The notes beneath the pieces were generated by a model, which was given only the letters and a program-made list of their open reading frames with translations, searched no databases and had not been told where the DNA came from. The translations under genes were made by a program, and so were the position numbers. From Akkermansiaceae bacterium (lineage in GTDB: Bacteria > Verrucomicrobiota > Verrucomicrobiia > Verrucomicrobiales > Akkermansiaceae), in NCBI GenBank assembly GCA_018402445.1, contig JAGYIT010000007.1:744001-808000 (forward strand): 64,000 nt of DNA, in the 5' to 3' direction. Positions 60,625-64,000 of this stretch are shown one piece after another (within the stretch, counting starts at the first letter, position 1; the number at the start of each line of letters is the position of its first letter).

Positions 60625-61713
60625 ATGGCGCAGGAGGATTTCACGGCGGAAATGGAGAAGGAACTGGGGCAGCGGATCATGGTGCTGGACGGCGCGATGG
60701 GCACGACAATCCGGACGTATGGTCTCGATGAGGTGTCGGCGCGCGGGGAGCGCTTTGCGGACAACGAAAAAGACCTGCTCAACAACGGCGACATCCTCTC
60801 GATCACCCAGCCACAGGTGATCGCGGACATCCACAAGCGCTTTTACGAGGCCGGTTCAGACATCTGCGAAACGAATACCTTCTCGGCCACCGGCATCGCG
60901 CAGAGCGAGTTTTTCGTGGAGGATCCGCGTGAAAAGGGCGGGCGGAAAGACCCGGAGTTTTTTCAGAAAATCCTGGAGGACGATTTCCTCAACGAACTGG
61001 CTTGGGAGATGAACGTGAAAGGATCGCAACTCGCCCGGAAAATGGCGGACGATGTGGGGACGGATACCGGCGTGAAACGCTATGTGGCCGGAGCGATCGG
61101 GCCGCTGACCGTTTCCTTGAGCAACTCGCCTGACGCGGAGGATGCCTCGTTCCGGGTGGTGACCTTTGATCAGGTTTTGGAGGCGTATCGGATGCAGGTG
61201 CGCGGCTTGATCGAGGGCGGCTGCGACATCCTGATGATCGAGACGATTTTCGATTCGCTGAACGCCAAGGCCGCAGCGGTGGCGGTGCAGGATGTTTTCG
61301 ACGAACAAGGAATTCATCTTCCAGTAATCATCTCGGCCGCAGTCGGCTTGGGTGGAGAAACGATGATTTCCGCGCAGAAGGTCGAGGCACTCTGGAACGC
61401 CTTCGCCCACGTGAAGCCGCTTGCCATCGGCCTGAATTGCTCGCTCGGCCCCGATCTGATGCGGCCGTTCCTGGAGGAGCTTTCCGAGGTGGCGGGGACT
61501 TATGTTTCCGCCTACCCGAACGCGGGCCTTCCGAACCCTCTCGCCCCAACCGGCTTCGATCTGGAGCCTTCCCATATGAAGGATTACATGAAGGACTTCG
61601 CCGAAAGCGGCCTGATCAACTTCGCCGGCGGTTGCTGCGGTAATACCCCGGAACACGTCAGAGCCATTGCGGAAGGCGTGCGGGGCGTGGCTCCGAGGAA
61701 AGTGCCTGGATGA
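60625..61713 (+). CDS. metH: Methionine synthase, homocysteine-binding part (MetH N-terminal half)
   Basis: 362 aa. The homocysteine S-methyltransferase barrel: DGAMGTTIRTYGLD, ICETNTFSATGIAQSEFF, FDSLNAKAAAVAVQDV and three zinc-binding Cys: GLNCSLGPDL and FAGGCCGNTPEHVRAI. It ends in RKVPG and a TGA that is part of an inserted element. The folate and cobalamin domains are encoded at 62201 onward. In most bacteria these are one polypeptide of about 1200 aa. Confidence 0.93.
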   Translation: MAQEDFTAEMEKELGQRIMVLDGAMGTTIRTYGLDEVSARGERFADNEKDLLNNGDILSITQPQVIADIHKRFYEAGSDICETNTFSATGIAQSEFFVEDPREKGGRKDPEFFQKILEDDFLNELAWEMNVKGSQLARKMADDVGTDTGVKRYVAGAIGPLTVSLSNSPDAEDASFRVVTFDQVLEAYRMQVRGLIEGGCDILMIETIFDSLNAKAAAVAVQDVFDEQGIHLPVIISAAVGLGGETMISAQKVEALWNAFAHVKPLAIGLNCSLGPDLMRPFLEELSEVAGTYVSAYPNAGLPNPLAPTGFDLEPSHMKDYMKDFAESGLINFAGGCCGNTPEHVRAIAEGVRGVAPRKVPG

Positions 61714-62200
61714 TATGGATTTTTGACCACAGAGACACAGAGGACACGGAGGACTTATTATGGAAATTGATGAATTGAACAAACTTTCAGGTATAGTTGT
61801 GGATGCGGCTATGGAGGTTCACAGGGAAATGGGGCCGGGTCTTTTTGAAAAAATCTATGAGGAATCTTTGGAACGCGAACTCAAGGCCCGTGGGCTTTCC
61901 GTAGAGAGGCAGTTGGCGGTTTATGTAAGCTACAAAGGCGAGCCGATCAGTGAAGAGGCCTATCGGATCGACCTTTTCGTTGAAGGTGAAATTATCGTTG
62001 AGCTGAAAGCTGTTACCGCGTTGCTTCCCGTCCACCACGCGCAGCTGATGAGCTACATGCGCTTGAAAAAGAAACGTGTCGGTCTCCTCATCAATTTTTT
62101 CGTTCCCCTCCTGAAGGAAGGAATCAGCCGTAAAATCATCGACTATTCCGAATCAAGACCTCTGTGATCTCCGTGTCTCCGTGGTCAAAAATTTCATATC

Positions 62201-62201
<1 letters not shown>
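61711..62201. mobile_element. Inverted-repeat element carrying a GxxExxY gene, inserted in metH
   Basis: The left end 61711-61755 (TGATATGGATTTTTGACCAC ...) and the reverse complement of 62156-62201 (TGATATGAAATTTTTGACCA ...) match with one gap: TGATATG, TTTTTGACCAC, then about 20 of 26 positions. It lies at the junction of the two metH halves. The left end contains the stop of the first half and the right end the first base of the start codon of the second. No transposase; mobility is inferred. Confidence 0.75.
61760..62167 (+). CDS. GxxExxY protein
   Basis: 135 aa. GPGLFEKIYEESLERELKAR has the name-giving GxxExxY; YRIDLFVEGEIIVELKAV has a D-x-E-x-K (PD-(D/E)XK nuclease-like) pattern. The family (TIGR04256) is widespread and is often bordered by CCACAGAGACACAGAG-type repeats, as here. 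Function unknown; sometimes regarded as a cargo of small mobile elements. Its stop is inside the right inverted repeat. Confidence 0.9.
   Translation: MEIDELNKLSGIVVDAAMEVHREMGPGLFEKIYEESLERELKARGLSVERQLAVYVSYKGEPISEEAYRIDLFVEGEIIVELKAVTALLPVHHAQLMSYMRLKKKRVGLLINFFVPLLKEGISRKIIDYSESRPL

Positions 62202-64000
<1,799 letters not shown>

Overview
The window (GC-rich, about 60 percent by eye) looks like a chromosomal contig of a verrucomicrobium, probably Verrucomicrobiaceae or Luteolibacter-like. Pointers are a PEP-CTERM sorting tail, a large bacterial alpha-2-macroglobulin, the mcsA-mcsB-clpC operon, many short dispersed intergenic repeats and a tandem of small housekeeping operons. This placement is inference from gene content; no marker such as 16S rRNA is present.

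Layout. 1-4600: ispE (cut by the window edge), pgeF, a MarR regulator, an orphan beta-class DNA methyltransferase, prfA and a small conserved protein. 4600-17700: a defence island built inside a type I restriction-modification operon: hsdM, dinD, a 35-codon relic of the hsdM 3' end, hsdS, a GNAT toxin facing a DUF1778 antitoxin, a stub of the hsdR 5' end, darT-darG, a second hsdR stub, an AbiEi/AbiEii-like pair, then full-length hsdR. 17750-25900: pyrE, ilvE, mcsA (frameshifted)-mcsB-clpC-SH3 protein, a HAD phosphatase and a lipoprotein hydrolase. 25900-35000: an alpha-2-macroglobulin broken by one frameshift, a secreted SNase-HhH protein, a CPBP protease, thiL. 35000-43500: tRNA-Asp, a lipoate ligase-like protein, purC, a lipoprotein, cinA, ptsI, nusB, ribH, a DUF6941-like protein, an SDR. 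43500-55000: a membrane-anchored unknown, a frameshifted PEP-CTERM metalloprotease, a YkgJ-type protein, glgA, pdeM, nadE, agmatine deiminase and a conserved triad (retropepsin-like protein, inactive transglutaminase/7TM, ATP-grasp ligase). 55000-64000: fabH, a PabC-like aminotransferase, an MBL hydrolase, an acyl-ACP synthetase, an orphan VapB, and metH split in two by an inverted-repeat element carrying a GxxExxY gene.

The most interesting structure is the restriction island. Each accessory module is bounded by a duplicated end of the neighbouring hsd gene: the last 88 nt of hsdM recur after dinD, and the first ~85 nt of hsdR recur before darTG and before the AbiE pair. The modules therefore look like cassettes that entered at gene ends and regenerated the gene they interrupted. 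A second theme is small repeats entering coding sequence: palindromic repeats lie in frame in hsdM, a TTTGAAA repeat forms the first codons of two unrelated genes, and the metH element supplies the stop of one half of metH and the first base of the start codon of the other.
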